A stretch of 14,481 nucleotides of DNA, taken from contig JAKSCN010000031.1 in assembly GCA_022360595.1 (NCBI GenBank), forward strand, positions 1-14,481. The letters are read 5' to 3'. Positions 1 through 7,246 of the stretch are shown in pieces. Within the stretch, counting starts at the first letter, position 1; every line of letters begins with the position of its first letter. Under the pieces are notes generated by a model that saw only the letters and a program-made list of their open reading frames with translations, was not told the DNA's origin and did no database searches. Made by a program: the position numbers and the translations under genes. This DNA comes from Chromatiales bacterium. Lineage in GTDB: Bacteria > Pseudomonadota > Gammaproteobacteria > Chromatiales > Chromatiaceae.

Positions 1-975
1 CAACGTATTCAGGAACGCATAAGCAACACGCCAGGCGTGACCGCACTCACCAAACACGATGCGCTTAACACCTAACTCAAGGGCCGCTTCACGAATACGC
101 ATTGAGACACGACGCATGTTCTCGTAACTACCGATGAACATACCGAAGTTTGCTGCTTCAGAGGCGTGTGAACTCAGTGTCCAGCTAACACCTGCTTCAT
201 GGAAGACCTTCCCGTAGCCGATCAAGCCGTCAACATGAGGTTCTGCAAAGAAGTCTGCAGATGGAGTGACCAGAAGGATATCGGCACCCTTTACATCCAG
301 AGGATATTTAACCTCAACACCAGTCTCGTCGAATACATCCTCTTCCAGACCTTCCAGCGTATCCTCCAGAGCAGGTCCAGGTAGGCCCAGGTTATTACCA
401 ATCTTGAAGACTTTGGCAATAATTTCATTACAGTATTTCTGGCCGTAACCGATGCTGTCGAGAATTTCACGGGCTGCCATGGAGATCTCAGCAGTATCAA
501 TGCCGTAAGGACAGAATACTGAGCAACGACGGCACTGTGAACACTGATGATAATAGCTGTACCAATCATCCAATGTTTCACGAGTCAGATCTTCAGCACC
601 TACCAGCTTGGGGAAATACTTACCGGCAAAGGTGAAATAACGACGGTAAACTTTGCGCAGCAGATCCTGACGACCTACGGGCATATTCTTAGGATCCTTT
701 GTACCCAGATAGTAGTGACACTTATCAGTACAAGAACCACACTTCACACAGGCATCAAGATAGACCTGTAGTGAACGATAACGAGTTCTAAGATCGTCTA
801 TTTTGTCCAGCGTTTTTTGGTGCCAATCTTCAACCAGCTCACCAGGAAAATTCAAAGGTTCCTGATGATCAGGTTTGGCAACATAAGGAGACAGATGCCC
901 CATTACGCCTTCTTCTAATGCCGGCACATCCACATATTCCTGGAGTTCCGGTGTTTCAAAATCTACCTTAGCCAT
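1..975 (-). CDS. dsrK: DsrK, Fe-S subunit of the DsrMKJOP complex (3' end outside window)
   Basis: The ATG at 973-975 opens a frame that runs without a stop to the left edge, giving 325 residues of a protein that in this family is roughly 500 or more long, so the C-terminal part is missing. Two ferredoxin-type cysteine motifs are visible: C76-x2-C79-x2-C82-x3-C86 and C145-x2-C148-x2-C151-x3-C155. A further FGECGHAWR stretch near residue 305 is typical of the HdrD-like catalytic half that carries the special [4Fe-4S] cluster. DsrK is the cytoplasmic heterodisulfide-reductase-like subunit that, with DsrM, is thought to exchange electrons with the DsrC trisulfide or disulfide. It lies 27 bases after dsrM, with a GAGGGC ribosome-binding site, so the two are surely co-transcribed. 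Identification is secure; only the 3' part is unseen. Confidence 0.95.
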   Translation of the reverse strand, partial: MAKVDFETPELQEYVDVPALEEGVMGHLSPYVAKPDHQEPLNFPGELVEDWHQKTLDKIDDLRTRYRSLQVYLDACVKCGSCTDKCHYYLGTKDPKNMPVGRQDLLRKVYRRYFTFAGKYFPKLVGAEDLTRETLDDWYSYYHQCSQCRRCSVFCPYGIDTAEISMAAREILDSIGYGQKYCNEIIAKVFKIGNNLGLPGPALEDTLEGLEEDVFDETGVEVKYPLDVKGADILLVTPSADFFAEPHVDGLIGYGKVFHEAGVSWTLSSHASEAANFGMFIGSYENMRRVSMRIREAALELGVKRIVFGECGHAWRVAYAFLNTL

Positions 976-1002
976 GTAATGCCCTCGTCGGCTAGTTACA
1001 GG

Positions 1003-1728
1003 TTAGTTTTTTTCTTCTAACGCCTTGGCCCAAGGTGCCAAGTGACGTTTTTCGCGTGGGTTATCCACCTGATTTCTGCTCGGGCTGAAGAATACTCCAG
1101 GTACGTGCAGCAACTTGCTGAACGGAAACAGCACCATCAAGACAATAACCAGCGCCAGATGTATCAGCAGTGGGAAATCCATCGGCAAGGTACCGAAGCT
1201 GAGTGTCCACAAGCCCATGAAGAACTGTTTCACCATGACAATATCGGTATGGTTAACAAACTTCATCATCAAGCCGCTGAAGCCAATCATGATCAGAATT
1301 AGCAGCCATAGATAATCAGATGGCGCAGAGATATAGCGCACACGATCGACGAAGATACGACGAACTAACAGTCCTGCTAAGCCAAACACCATGGCAAAGC
1401 CAGCATAGATACCGAAGGGCTGAATCAACTGGATTGGCAGCCAGACGGGGTCTATGAAATAACGCACATGCCGTAACAGCACCAGGAAGAGTCCCATATG
1501 GAACATCCAACCAAAAATCCACGTCCACTTGGTGCTCTTGAAAAGGCTCTCAAAGAACACCACTTCTCGGAACAGGCGCATAACAACACCGGCTTCAGTA
1601 GTCGGGGCCGGAGTCGTTGGAATCTTTAATGGAGCTGGTGTCTTGGCATACTGGATGATTTTACGTGCCAGGCCAATTACCAGAACAAGAGTCGCTACGA
1701 TAAACAGCAACGCGTAGACAGTTGACAT
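1003..1728 (-). CDS. dsrM: DsrM, haem b membrane subunit of the DsrMKJOP complex
   Basis: This 241-residue protein has the usual length and layout of DsrM, a NarI-like cytochrome b. Hydrophobic segments lie at about residues 4-20, 69-86, 103-122, 138-155 and 187-203. Candidate haem-ligand histidines include H77 (FHMG), H87 (RHVR), H160 (NHTD), H190 and H208. It anchors DsrK to the inner membrane and passes electrons between the quinone pool or DsrO/DsrP side and DsrK. The start is the ATG at 1726-1728, preceded by an AGGAAC ribosome-binding site. It is separated from dsrC by a 67-base gap that holds a strong hairpin, so its expression may be lower than that of dsrC. The assignment rests on the family resemblance and the position between dsrC and dsrK. 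Confidence 0.95.
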   Translation of the reverse strand: MSTVYALLFIVATLVLVIGLARKIIQYAKTPAPLKIPTTPAPTTEAGVVMRLFREVVFFESLFKSTKWTWIFGWMFHMGLFLVLLRHVRYFIDPVWLPIQLIQPFGIYAGFAMVFGLAGLLVRRIFVDRVRYISAPSDYLWLLILIMIGFSGLMMKFVNHTDIVMVKQFFMGLWTLSFGTLPMDFPLLIHLALVIVLMVLFPFSKLLHVPGVFFSPSRNQVDNPREKRHLAPWAKALEEKN

Positions 1729-1757
1729 GTTCCTGCGTTCCTCAGTCGGTTAAAAAT

Positions 1758-1780
1758 GACCGGGAGAAAATCTCCCGGTC
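1758..1780 (-). terminator. Hairpin with short T run between dsrC and dsrM
   Basis: A perfect 10-bp inverted repeat (plus strand GACCGGGAGA and TCTCCCGGTC) is separated by three bases. On the transcribed minus strand it is followed by ATTTTTAACC, so it resembles an intrinsic terminator. As dsrM and dsrK clearly follow in the same operon, it more likely acts as a partial terminator or as an mRNA-stabilising or processing site that raises the level of dsrC transcript over dsrMK. Confidence 0.75.
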
Positions 1781-1795
1781 GATTCTAAGCGTATC

Positions 1796-2128
1796 TTAGA
1801 TACAGCCAGTCGGCTTAGGCAGACCAGCGAAACGGCAAGCCTGTTTACCAGGGCCGTAGGGGAACAGTGCGTACAGGTACTTGCTGTTACCTTTTTCAGC
1901 ACCCAGTTTCTTACCAACAGCTTTGGTCAGAACACGTACTGCAGGTGCGATCTGGTACTCTTCGTAGTACTCACGCAGGAAGTTGATGATTTCCCAGTGC
2001 TCGTCAGTCAGCTCCAGGTCATCTTCCTTAGCCATTGCTTCTGCAATGCCAGCTTCCCAATCAGCCAGGTTTACCAGGTAGCCTTCTTCATCAGTCTCGA
2101 AGGACTTGCCATTTACTTCGATTGCCAT
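1796..2128 (-). CDS. dsrC: DsrC, sulfur carrier protein
   Basis: This is a 110-residue DsrC/TusE-family protein. The conserved C-terminal arm is complete: C98 (KQAC) and the penultimate C109 (TGCI) are separated by ten residues, matching the two redox cysteines that form the DsrC persulfide or trisulfide. The protein receives sulfur from DsrEFH and presents it to DsrAB; the resulting product interacts with DsrK. The ATG at 2126-2128 follows an AGGAGA ribosome-binding site and a T-rich stretch 44 bases from dsrH. A cysteine-free paralogue is encoded at 8069-8413. A strong hairpin directly after the gene suggests differential expression. The family, length and catalytic residues agree, so the assignment is secure. 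Confidence 0.97.
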   Translation of the reverse strand: MAIEVNGKSFETDEEGYLVNLADWEAGIAEAMAKEDDLELTDEHWEIINFLREYYEEYQIAPAVRVLTKAVGKKLGAEKGNSKYLYALFPYGPGKQACRFAGLPKPTGCI

Positions 2129-2172
2129 GATTTCTTTCTCCTAAAAAAAGAACTTAATTCAGTCTAATGGAA

Positions 2173-2481
2173 TTAAACCCAGGCTGAGACTTTGTCGTGT
2201 TCAACTGACAAATCTACAAATCCTGCATAATCCACTACAGCTATTCCGTCGATCACCCGGTCTTCAGCGATACCGCGCGCTTTCAAATCCGGACCAAGAA
2301 CATAAAGCTTTACGTTCTGGGCAGCACCTTTGACCTTTTCTTCCATGCTGGCCCCTTGTAGTGCTGCATATATGCCGTCCTCATAAAAAAGGATGGCACT
2401 ACCCCCCTTCGCATACCTCAGACAACTGTCGAGGGAGCTCTTCTCGTAAGGCGATTTATTTACCGTATGAAGAATACTCAT
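2173..2481 (-). CDS. dsrH: DsrH, subunit of the DsrEFH sulfurtransferase
   Basis: The frame is open upstream to 2523, but the ATG at 2479-2481 is the better start. It is preceded by a GGGGAG ribosome-binding site, gives a 102-residue protein of the usual DsrH/TusB length, and does not overlap dsrF. Numbered from that start, the conserved cysteine is C20 (SLDSCLRYAKGG), matching the position described for Allochromatium vinosum DsrH. DsrH forms a heterohexamer with DsrE and DsrF and takes part in moving sulfur towards DsrC in the cytoplasm. It lies 13 bases behind dsrF. The presence of dsrEFH is the classical mark of the oxidative type of Dsr pathway. Confidence 0.93.
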   Translation of the reverse strand: MSILHTVNKSPYEKSSLDSCLRYAKGGSAILFYEDGIYAALQGASMEEKVKGAAQNVKLYVLGPDLKARGIAEDRVIDGIAVVDYAGFVDLSVEHDKVSAWV

Positions 2482-2494
2482 TACTTGCTCCCCT

Positions 2495-2881
2495 TTAGAA
2501 ACTGAAGATGACGTCTTGGTCATCTAGCAGATCAGCCAACTCTGCATCGGTTTTAATTTCAACGTCGACGACCAGGTCGTCTTCGCTCAAACCGCGCTCT
2601 GTCATAGACTCTTTAGAGACATAAAGCTTCTCAACATCGTACATTTCGAGGGCACGATAAGTGGGTGAGAAGTTTTTCATGTCAATTCCAGCAGTCTCTT
2701 GATCTTTTTTAAGCTGAAATACGCCATCGTCTGCGAAAATCAAGCTAACGTCCTGATCGAATGCTGCACCAATCAGCACAACTTCCAGCGACTCAAGAGC
2801 ATAGATACTGCCGTAAGGTGCACGTCTATTGATGTACGCCATTTTTTTAACGACTTCGTCGTCCATCATCTCTTCGGACAT
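2495..2881 (-). CDS. dsrF: DsrF, subunit of the DsrEFH sulfurtransferase
   Basis: This 128-residue protein has the DsrF/TusC core. NRRAPYGSIYALESLEVVLIG (residues 18-38) is the typical amino-terminal fold of the DsrE superfamily, followed by FDQDVSLIFADDGVF. It contains no cysteine at all, which agrees with the idea that DsrE and DsrH carry the reactive sulfur while DsrF is structural. The ATG at 2879-2881 follows an AAGGGG ribosome-binding site. The acidic amino terminus (MSEEMMDDEVVKK) is a little longer than in some relatives. It is sandwiched between dsrE (14 bases away) and dsrH (13 bases away) in the operon. Confidence 0.94.
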   Translation of the reverse strand: MSEEMMDDEVVKKMAYINRRAPYGSIYALESLEVVLIGAAFDQDVSLIFADDGVFQLKKDQETAGIDMKNFSPTYRALEMYDVEKLYVSKESMTERGLSEDDLVVDVEIKTDAELADLLDDQDVIFSF

Positions 2882-2895
2882 CTCTCTACCCCTTA

Positions 2896-3288
2896 TTAAT
2901 CGCCAAACACCACGACGCGGTCAGATTGAATACCTGCTTCAATCAACTGACCGAGACCTGAGATGCGGAAGCCATCAGCAATGTTCTCAGCATCTTTGCT
3001 GTTACGTTTGGCTTCACCTTCATCCACAATACCGCGACGCTGAGCAGCAGCTACGCAAACAACCAGATCCAGGTCGTGCTCTTTAGCCAATTCGCTCCAA
3101 CGGTTGACGACATGACGATCGTCCTGTGGAGGTGTTGTCAGATTTGTCGCGTTGTTAACACCGTCGTGGTAGAAGAAGACACGAAATACTTCATGGCCCT
3201 TCTCCAGTACAGCTTTGGTGAACTGATAAGCGCTATCAGCAGCTTGGTGCTGATAAGGGCCTTCGTTCACTTGCACAGTAAATTTCAT
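2896..3288 (-). CDS. dsrE: DsrE, subunit of the DsrEFH sulfurtransferase
   Basis: This is a 130-residue DsrE/TusD-family protein. The opening MKFTVQVNEGPYQHQAADSA and the later FYHDGVNNA segment are typical. The active-site cysteine is C78 (LDLVVCVAAAQRRG), the position reported as catalytic in Allochromatium vinosum DsrE and in TusD. It accepts sulfane sulfur and relays it with DsrF and DsrH to DsrC. The ATG at 3286-3288 follows an AAGGAAA ribosome-binding site 27 bases after dsrB. Nothing is unusual in length or in key residues. Confidence 0.96.
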   Translation of the reverse strand: MKFTVQVNEGPYQHQAADSAYQFTKAVLEKGHEVFRVFFYHDGVNNATNLTTPPQDDRHVVNRWSELAKEHDLDLVVCVAAAQRRGIVDEGEAKRNSKDAENIADGFRISGLGQLIEAGIQSDRVVVFGD

Positions 3289-3315
3289 TCTGGTTTCCTT
3301 TTTGCCCTAATCAAA

Positions 3316-4389
3316 TCAGAAACGGATGTGTGCAGACGCATTCAGGTTTGCACGACCACCACGCCAGTTATCGATGTGGTATTTGGTGAAAGGCAGACCA
3401 GTCTTCTCGAAGAAACGTGGCCAGCCGATACGCTCAGCCCACTCACCAATACGCTCCCAATCTTTCGCGTCTTCTTTGTATGCCGCCAAGATCTTCTTAA
3501 CAACATCAGAAACTTCTGGCCAGCGAGGTGGATTGTTTGGGATACCAGCAGCAACCAGCTTATGGAAAGTTGGTTTTGAACGGGCGTTGGAGTTCTTACC
3601 ACCAACCCAGATTGCAAACTTGGAGTGCTCTGGATCATTGATCTGCATGGGAGGACATGGAGGAAAGCATGCGCCACAGCAGATACATTTCTTCTCGTCA
3701 ACTTCCAGTGAAGGCTTACCGTTAACCATAGCCGGGCGAATTGCAGCAACCGGGCAACGGGCAACAACGGAAGGACGCTCACACACGTTGGCAACCTGAT
3801 CATGGTCGATCTTCGGTGGCTTGGTGTGTTGAATATTGATCGCGATATCACCCTGACCACCACAGTTGATCTGGCAGCAAGAGGTGGTGATACGGACACG
3901 GTTAGGCATCTCTGCCTTTACGAACTCGTCGTACAGATCGTCCATCAGCGCTTTAACAGCACCTGAGGCATCAGTACCTGGGATGTCGCAGTGCAACCAA
4001 CCCTGAGTGTGAGAGATCATAGAGACAGAGTTACCAGTACCACCGATCGGAAAGCCTTCAGCGTTCAGCTTGTCGATCAGAGGCTGTACTTTGGACTCTT
4101 CAGAGACCATGTACTCGATGTTTGAACGGATAGTGAAGCGGACAAAACCTTCAGCAAATTCGTCTGCGATATCCATCAATTTACGGATAGTGTAGACATC
4201 CATCTGACGCTGGGTACCAGCACGAACAGTCCAGATTTCGTCACCACTGTGAGCTACGTGATGCAGCACACCAGGACGTGGACGATCATGATATTTCCAG
4301 TTGCCGTAGTTCTTCTTCAGGACCGGGTGCAGATAAGGATCCATCTCCGGTACGCCGCTCTCAATAGGCATGCGAGGTGCGTCGGCCAT
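3316..4389 (-). CDS. dsrB: DsrB, beta subunit of dissimilatory sulfite reductase
   Basis: This 357-residue protein is the beta subunit of sirohaem sulfite reductase, which here should run in the oxidative direction, from DsrC-bound sulfur to sulfite. Cofactor residues are visible: C134 and CC171-172/C176 (TTSCCQINCGGQGD) for the sirohaem-coupled cluster, and C235-x2-C238-x2-C241-x3-C245 in the inserted ferredoxin domain, with RCPVAA at 211-216. The frame can be extended to a TTG at 4401, but the GGAGG ribosome-binding site lies inside that extension and is well spaced from the ATG at 4387-4389, so the ATG is chosen. A 91-base gap with two hairpins separates it from dsrA. Confidence 0.97.
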   Translation of the reverse strand: MADAPRMPIESGVPEMDPYLHPVLKKNYGNWKYHDRPRPGVLHHVAHSGDEIWTVRAGTQRQMDVYTIRKLMDIADEFAEGFVRFTIRSNIEYMVSEESKVQPLIDKLNAEGFPIGGTGNSVSMISHTQGWLHCDIPGTDASGAVKALMDDLYDEFVKAEMPNRVRITTSCCQINCGGQGDIAINIQHTKPPKIDHDQVANVCERPSVVARCPVAAIRPAMVNGKPSLEVDEKKCICCGACFPPCPPMQINDPEHSKFAIWVGGKNSNARSKPTFHKLVAAGIPNNPPRWPEVSDVVKKILAAYKEDAKDWERIGEWAERIGWPRFFEKTGLPFTKYHIDNWRGGRANLNASAHIRF

Positions 4390-4423
4390 TTTTACCTCCA
4401 ATTCACTAAATTCTGTTGCGTTG

Positions 4424-4440
4424 GCGGACTCAGTGTCCGC
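4424..4440 (-). other. Second hairpin in the dsrA-dsrB junction
   Basis: A 6-bp perfect inverted repeat (plus strand GCGGAC and GTCCGC) with a 5-base loop lies just downstream, in the direction of transcription, of a stronger hairpin. There is no T run, so it is not an obvious terminator. It probably forms in the dsrA-dsrB mRNA. Confidence 0.55.
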
Positions 4441-4444
4441 ATGA

Positions 4445-4469
4445 ATCCGCCGGCACCGTGCCGACGGAT
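4445..4469 (-). other. Strong intercistronic hairpin between dsrA and dsrB
   Basis: Two 12-base arms (plus strand ATCCGCCGGCAC and GTGCCGACGGAT) flank a single base. They pair along the whole length, with one non-Watson-Crick position that is a G-U pair in the minus-strand RNA; sterically the tip opens into a loop of about three bases. No T run follows, so termination is unlikely. mRNA stabilisation, processing or translational insulation are the reasonable roles. Confidence 0.75.
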
Positions 4470-4480
4470 CATCGTGTCAA

Positions 4481-5725
4481 TTACTGAGCGGCTTGACGCT
4501 CTTCCCACTTGGCTGCTTCGTCGTCCCAGCCGTCGGTACGGACGTATGGGTTCATACGTGGACGCTCGATCATGTTCGGATCGATCTCCAGGCCAATACC
4601 TTCCAGGAAGTTCACCAGGCCGATACGCTCGATCATCTCACCGGTGCGCTCGTGCTCCAGGGCGTTCTCGGCGAAGAAGTCGAGGATTTCGGTGGCCAGT
4701 TCGCCCAGCTTTTCGAAGTCTTCATCTGATTCCAGCTTCATGAACGGTACGATTACAGTACCCATCAAGTCACCGATCTTCAGCGTACGTTTACCACCGC
4801 ACAGCAGGGTGACACCTTTGTCATCACCGGGGGCCAGTGCTTTGGTCATGACGTTGATACAGTGCATGCAGCGTACGCAGTTTTTGTTGTCCACCGCCAA
4901 GGTGTCATCGTCATTCAGGGACAGCGCCTGAGTGGGGCAGCGAGTGATGACGTTGTCGATGATGTACTTGCGGCCACGCTCTTCAACGTATTTCTTCACT
5001 TCGGCCTGGTCGACTTTCATGTCATCACGCCAGGTACCGATGGTGGCCAGGTCAGCACGCTGGACCGAGTTCATACAGTCGTTCGGGCAGCCGGAGACTT
5101 TGTATTTGAACTTGTAAGGCAGGGCCGGACGGTGCATATCGTCGAGGGCGTTGTTGACCAGCATGCGCATGGTACGGCCTTCGTCGAAGCAGGACTGTTC
5201 ACAACGTGCCGCACCCACACAGCTCATGCCGGTACGTACAGCTGGGCCTGCACCACCCAAGTCAAAGCCCATTTCATTCAGTTCGTCGAATGCAGGCTGA
5301 ACGTTGTCGGTAGAACAACCCTGGAACATGATGTCACCAGACTGGCCGTGAAAGGCAATCAGACCGGAGCCATATTTTTCCCATACGTCACACATTTTAC
5401 GCATGGTGTTGGTGTCGTAGTGCATACCAGGAGGGGGCATGATACGCAGCGTGTGGAACTCAGCTGCTTCGGGGAACAATGGCTCGCCATCGTCATTCTT
5501 CAATTCAGTGAAGCGTGGAATGATACCGCCGCCGTAGCCGATAACACCAACGGTGCCACCTTTCCAGTAGCCTTTGCGGGTCTGGTATGAAGTTTCCAGC
5601 TGACCCAGCAGGTCAACCATCATATCGTTATCATTAGCCAGACGCTTGAGACCAGTTACGAATGAGGGCCATGGACCGCTCTCCAACTGGTCAAGCATGG
5701 GGGTATCATGCATCGGTTTTGCCAT
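4481..5725 (-). CDS. dsrA: DsrA, alpha subunit of dissimilatory sulfite reductase
   Basis: This 414-residue protein is the catalytic alpha subunit of sirohaem sulfite reductase. The sirohaem-[4Fe-4S] motif is complete: C169-x5-C175 (CVGAARC), with C179, then C213-x3-C217 (CPNDC). The ferredoxin insertion shows C263 (RCPTQAL) and C283-x2-C286-x2-C289. With DsrB it forms the cytoplasmic alpha2beta2 enzyme that releases sulfite. The start at 5723-5725 follows a GGGAGA ribosome-binding site at 7 bases; an internal ATG four codons later is less well placed. It is the first gene of the operon, behind the long AT-rich intergenic region. A long frame on the opposite strand across it is a coding shadow. 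Confidence 0.98.
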   Translation of the reverse strand: MAKPMHDTPMLDQLESGPWPSFVTGLKRLANDNDMMVDLLGQLETSYQTRKGYWKGGTVGVIGYGGGIIPRFTELKNDDGEPLFPEAAEFHTLRIMPPPGMHYDTNTMRKMCDVWEKYGSGLIAFHGQSGDIMFQGCSTDNVQPAFDELNEMGFDLGGAGPAVRTGMSCVGAARCEQSCFDEGRTMRMLVNNALDDMHRPALPYKFKYKVSGCPNDCMNSVQRADLATIGTWRDDMKVDQAEVKKYVEERGRKYIIDNVITRCPTQALSLNDDDTLAVDNKNCVRCMHCINVMTKALAPGDDKGVTLLCGGKRTLKIGDLMGTVIVPFMKLESDEDFEKLGELATEILDFFAENALEHERTGEMIERIGLVNFLEGIGLEIDPNMIERPRMNPYVRTDGWDDEAAKWEERQAAQ

Positions 5726-5959
5726 CAGTTATTCTCCCATTGGTAAATTCATGGGTCTCTGACTCGCCGACCATTAGGTTCAGCATTATGCAGGCCTCTG
5801 ATTCCTGCTCCTGTCAAAAACCCTGGATTCGCTAACCTTCTGTTATTCCGTAGTACGCCAACTTGGTAGAGCTGGCCCCTAAAAAACATGGCTGGCATTT
5901 TAGGAATTACTTATGCAGGGAAATATCCCGCTAATGGGGGGGTAGACGCCTAAAGCAGC

Positions 5960-5977
5960 ATATCTCTAAAGAGATAT
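5960..5977. promoter_or_regulatory. Candidate operator palindrome upstream of dsrA
   Basis: A perfect inverted repeat of 8 bases per half (ATATCTCT and AGAGATAT) with a 2-base spacer lies about 235 bases upstream of the dsrA start. Its symmetry and place in a divergent promoter region fit a dimeric transcription factor, but it is AT-rich and could be fortuitous. No second copy was seen in the window. Confidence 0.4.
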
Positions 5978-6230
5978 ATCAAAACATTCTAATATATGAA
6001 ATATCGATAAAAAACACTAAAAATACATTATAAAAACAATTAGTTATAAATATAAAATTATTTCCCACTGGAGATAATCACGTTAATTATTTGCTGCATT
6101 GCAATAATAAAAAAGATGATTTTGAGTTGCAAAGAGTGGGACAGATAAGGTTGAATAATTAAAGCAGAGTATTTTAGTAGGACATTATTTACACCCCTTC
6201 AATTGAGATTCATTATTAATAAACTGGCTT

Positions 6231-6242
6231 CTTATATATAAG
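6231..6242. promoter_or_regulatory. Short AT-rich palindrome upstream of the plus-strand cluster
   Basis: A 12-base perfect palindrome (CTTATATATAAG) lies about 80 bases before the first plus-strand gene, close to where its promoter would be expected. Being AT-rich and short, it is only a weak operator or -10 region candidate. Confidence 0.25.
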
Positions 6243-6321
6243 GTATAGCTGGCATAATAGGAGAATTAGTGGACTCAACTCTGTCCTGTAGTAGTTAATC
6301 GATTTTTAAGAGGAAACCAGC

Positions 6322-6498
6322 ATGCTCCTGCTCAGCGAAGTTCTGATCCAGAATCCTCAGGTGGAAAACTTTGAAGATCTGGTGGAGGTCATCAAAGAAC
6401 AGCGGAAAACCCAGATGTTCTTCCGAATAGACGTAAAACCGCAATTCAGCGATACCCCGGAGAACTGGGAAGATCGTTTAGAAGCCGCTTTCACTTAA
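6322..6498 (+). CDS. Small 58-residue protein of unknown function
   Basis: An ATG at 6322 preceded by AAGAGGAAACC opens a 58-codon frame ending in TAA. I recognise no family. The sequence begins MLLLSEVLIQNP and continues with an acidic helix (VENFEDLVEVIKEQRK, residues 14-29), a short beta-like stretch (MFFRIDV, 32-38) and an acidic tail with NWEDRLEAAF. It has no signal peptide or cysteine and looks like a small folded cytoplasmic protein. The good ribosome-binding site, the composition, and the 25-base gap to the next gene support a real gene and co-transcription with the 236-residue and Cas6-like genes. A role as a partner of either is possible but not shown. Confidence 0.7.
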   Translation: MLLLSEVLIQNPQVENFEDLVEVIKEQRKTQMFFRIDVKPQFSDTPENWEDRLEAAFT

Positions 6499-6523
6499 CT
6501 TTGAATGCCCTATAGGAAGTAGC

Positions 6524-7234
6524 ATGAAATATCTGCAGACAGACGCCTTTCTTGGTGAAAGTGAGGGTTCCGAGGATACCGTGCAGTCGACAGTAAAACT
6601 GGAGATGCACATTGAAGACCTGGAAAAACAGCTAAGCGAGCTACCCGAAAATGCCCCCGCTGACAAACACCTGCAGCTCACCTTGGACCGTTGTTACGGC
6701 CTGCTTGAGCTAAACCGTTTTGATGACGCCTGGTCAACTGCCCGCCAGGCTCTGGATGCAGCGCTTGAAGCAGAACTCTGGCTCAGGGCTGTAGAAGCTT
6801 GTGATGTGATGTTCCAGAGTGAGCAGGATGAGTCGCTGAAAGCCCTCGCACACGGTATCTGGTTGGGAGTCACCTTCCCTATCGACCCTGAGCTGAGTGT
6901 CGCCATGCTGCAGCATATGATCGACGAAAGCCCGGATCGGTCGGATGGTGCTGCCGTGGCAGCCGCTACTGCCGCTTATATTGTTGATCTGCGCGCAGAA
7001 GGCAAAGCACGCAACGACCTGGAGTTCTTTACGATACAACTGCTGGGACAGGTCGCACGCCGCCACAGTCAGGTGGAAGAGCAGGAGATTTTCGACTTTT
7101 GGGTGCAACAACTCGAACTGGATGACCCGGCCAAGTTTCTCCCCCGGCTGTCTAAGGTACTGGAAGTGTTAACCGCCGATGACTGGTGGTTTGACCGCGA
7201 TCAACTGCGCGCCAAGATACCCAACGACCAGTAA
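6524..7234 (+). CDS. Helical, TPR-like protein of unknown function
   Basis: This is a 236-residue protein with an ATG at 6524 behind an AGGAAG ribosome-binding site. I do not recognise a named family. An acidic amino terminus (1-22) is followed by a helix that could form a short coiled coil (EDLEKQLSELPE, 31-42). A run of amphipathic helices follows, of which residues 50-90 (LQLTLDRCYGLLELNRFDDAWSTARQAL and on) look like tetratricopeptide-type helix pairs, then an alanine-rich helix at 143-152 and a tail with WWFDRDQLR. There are no membrane segments or catalytic motifs. It sits 12 bases before the Cas6-like gene and so is very likely its operon partner, perhaps as a protein-binding scaffold; that is inference. 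Confidence 0.85.
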   Translation: MKYLQTDAFLGESEGSEDTVQSTVKLEMHIEDLEKQLSELPENAPADKHLQLTLDRCYGLLELNRFDDAWSTARQALDAALEAELWLRAVEACDVMFQSEQDESLKALAHGIWLGVTFPIDPELSVAMLQHMIDESPDRSDGAAVAAATAAYIVDLRAEGKARNDLEFFTIQLLGQVARRHSQVEEQEIFDFWVQQLELDDPAKFLPRLSKVLEVLTADDWWFDRDQLRAKIPNDQ

Positions 7235-7246
7235 CGGAAAATCGCA

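Larger units (their letters stand above)
5726..6321. promoter_or_regulatory. AT-rich divergent intergenic region between dsrA and the plus-strand cluster
   Basis: About 600 bases carry no convincing gene. The stretch from about 5960 to 6260 is markedly richer in A and T than either flank. It separates two divergent operons and therefore should contain both promoters. On the minus strand a consensus TTGACA lies at 5812-5817, but the only good -10 candidate (CATAAT, 5785-5790) is 21 bases away, so no promoter is assigned. Perfect palindromes lie at 5960-5977 and 6231-6242 and are listed separately. In Allochromatium vinosum the region upstream of dsrA is known to be bound by DsrC, so this region is a plausible site for control by DsrC or its paralogue. 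Confidence 0.6.

Noticed and set aside
2482..2523. Longer amino terminus for DsrH
   Set aside because: It would overlap dsrF and place the good ribosome-binding site inside the gene; the start at 2481 gives the family length and C20.
3076..3579. A 167-codon plus-strand frame over dsrE and dsrB
   Set aside because: It overlaps two well-identified genes on the other strand and has no ribosome-binding site or recognisable domain.
4390..4401. TTG start for DsrB four codons upstream
   Set aside because: The GGAGG ribosome-binding site lies inside this extension and serves the ATG at 4389.
4862..5590. A 242-codon frame on the plus strand inside dsrA
   Set aside because: It is antisense to the secure dsrA gene and its product has no recognisable fold; it reflects codon bias of dsrA.
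5785..5817. TTGACA and CATAAT on the minus strand as the dsrA promoter
   Set aside because: The -35 hexamer is a consensus match, but the spacing of 21 bases is outside the usual 16-18, so no promoter is claimed.
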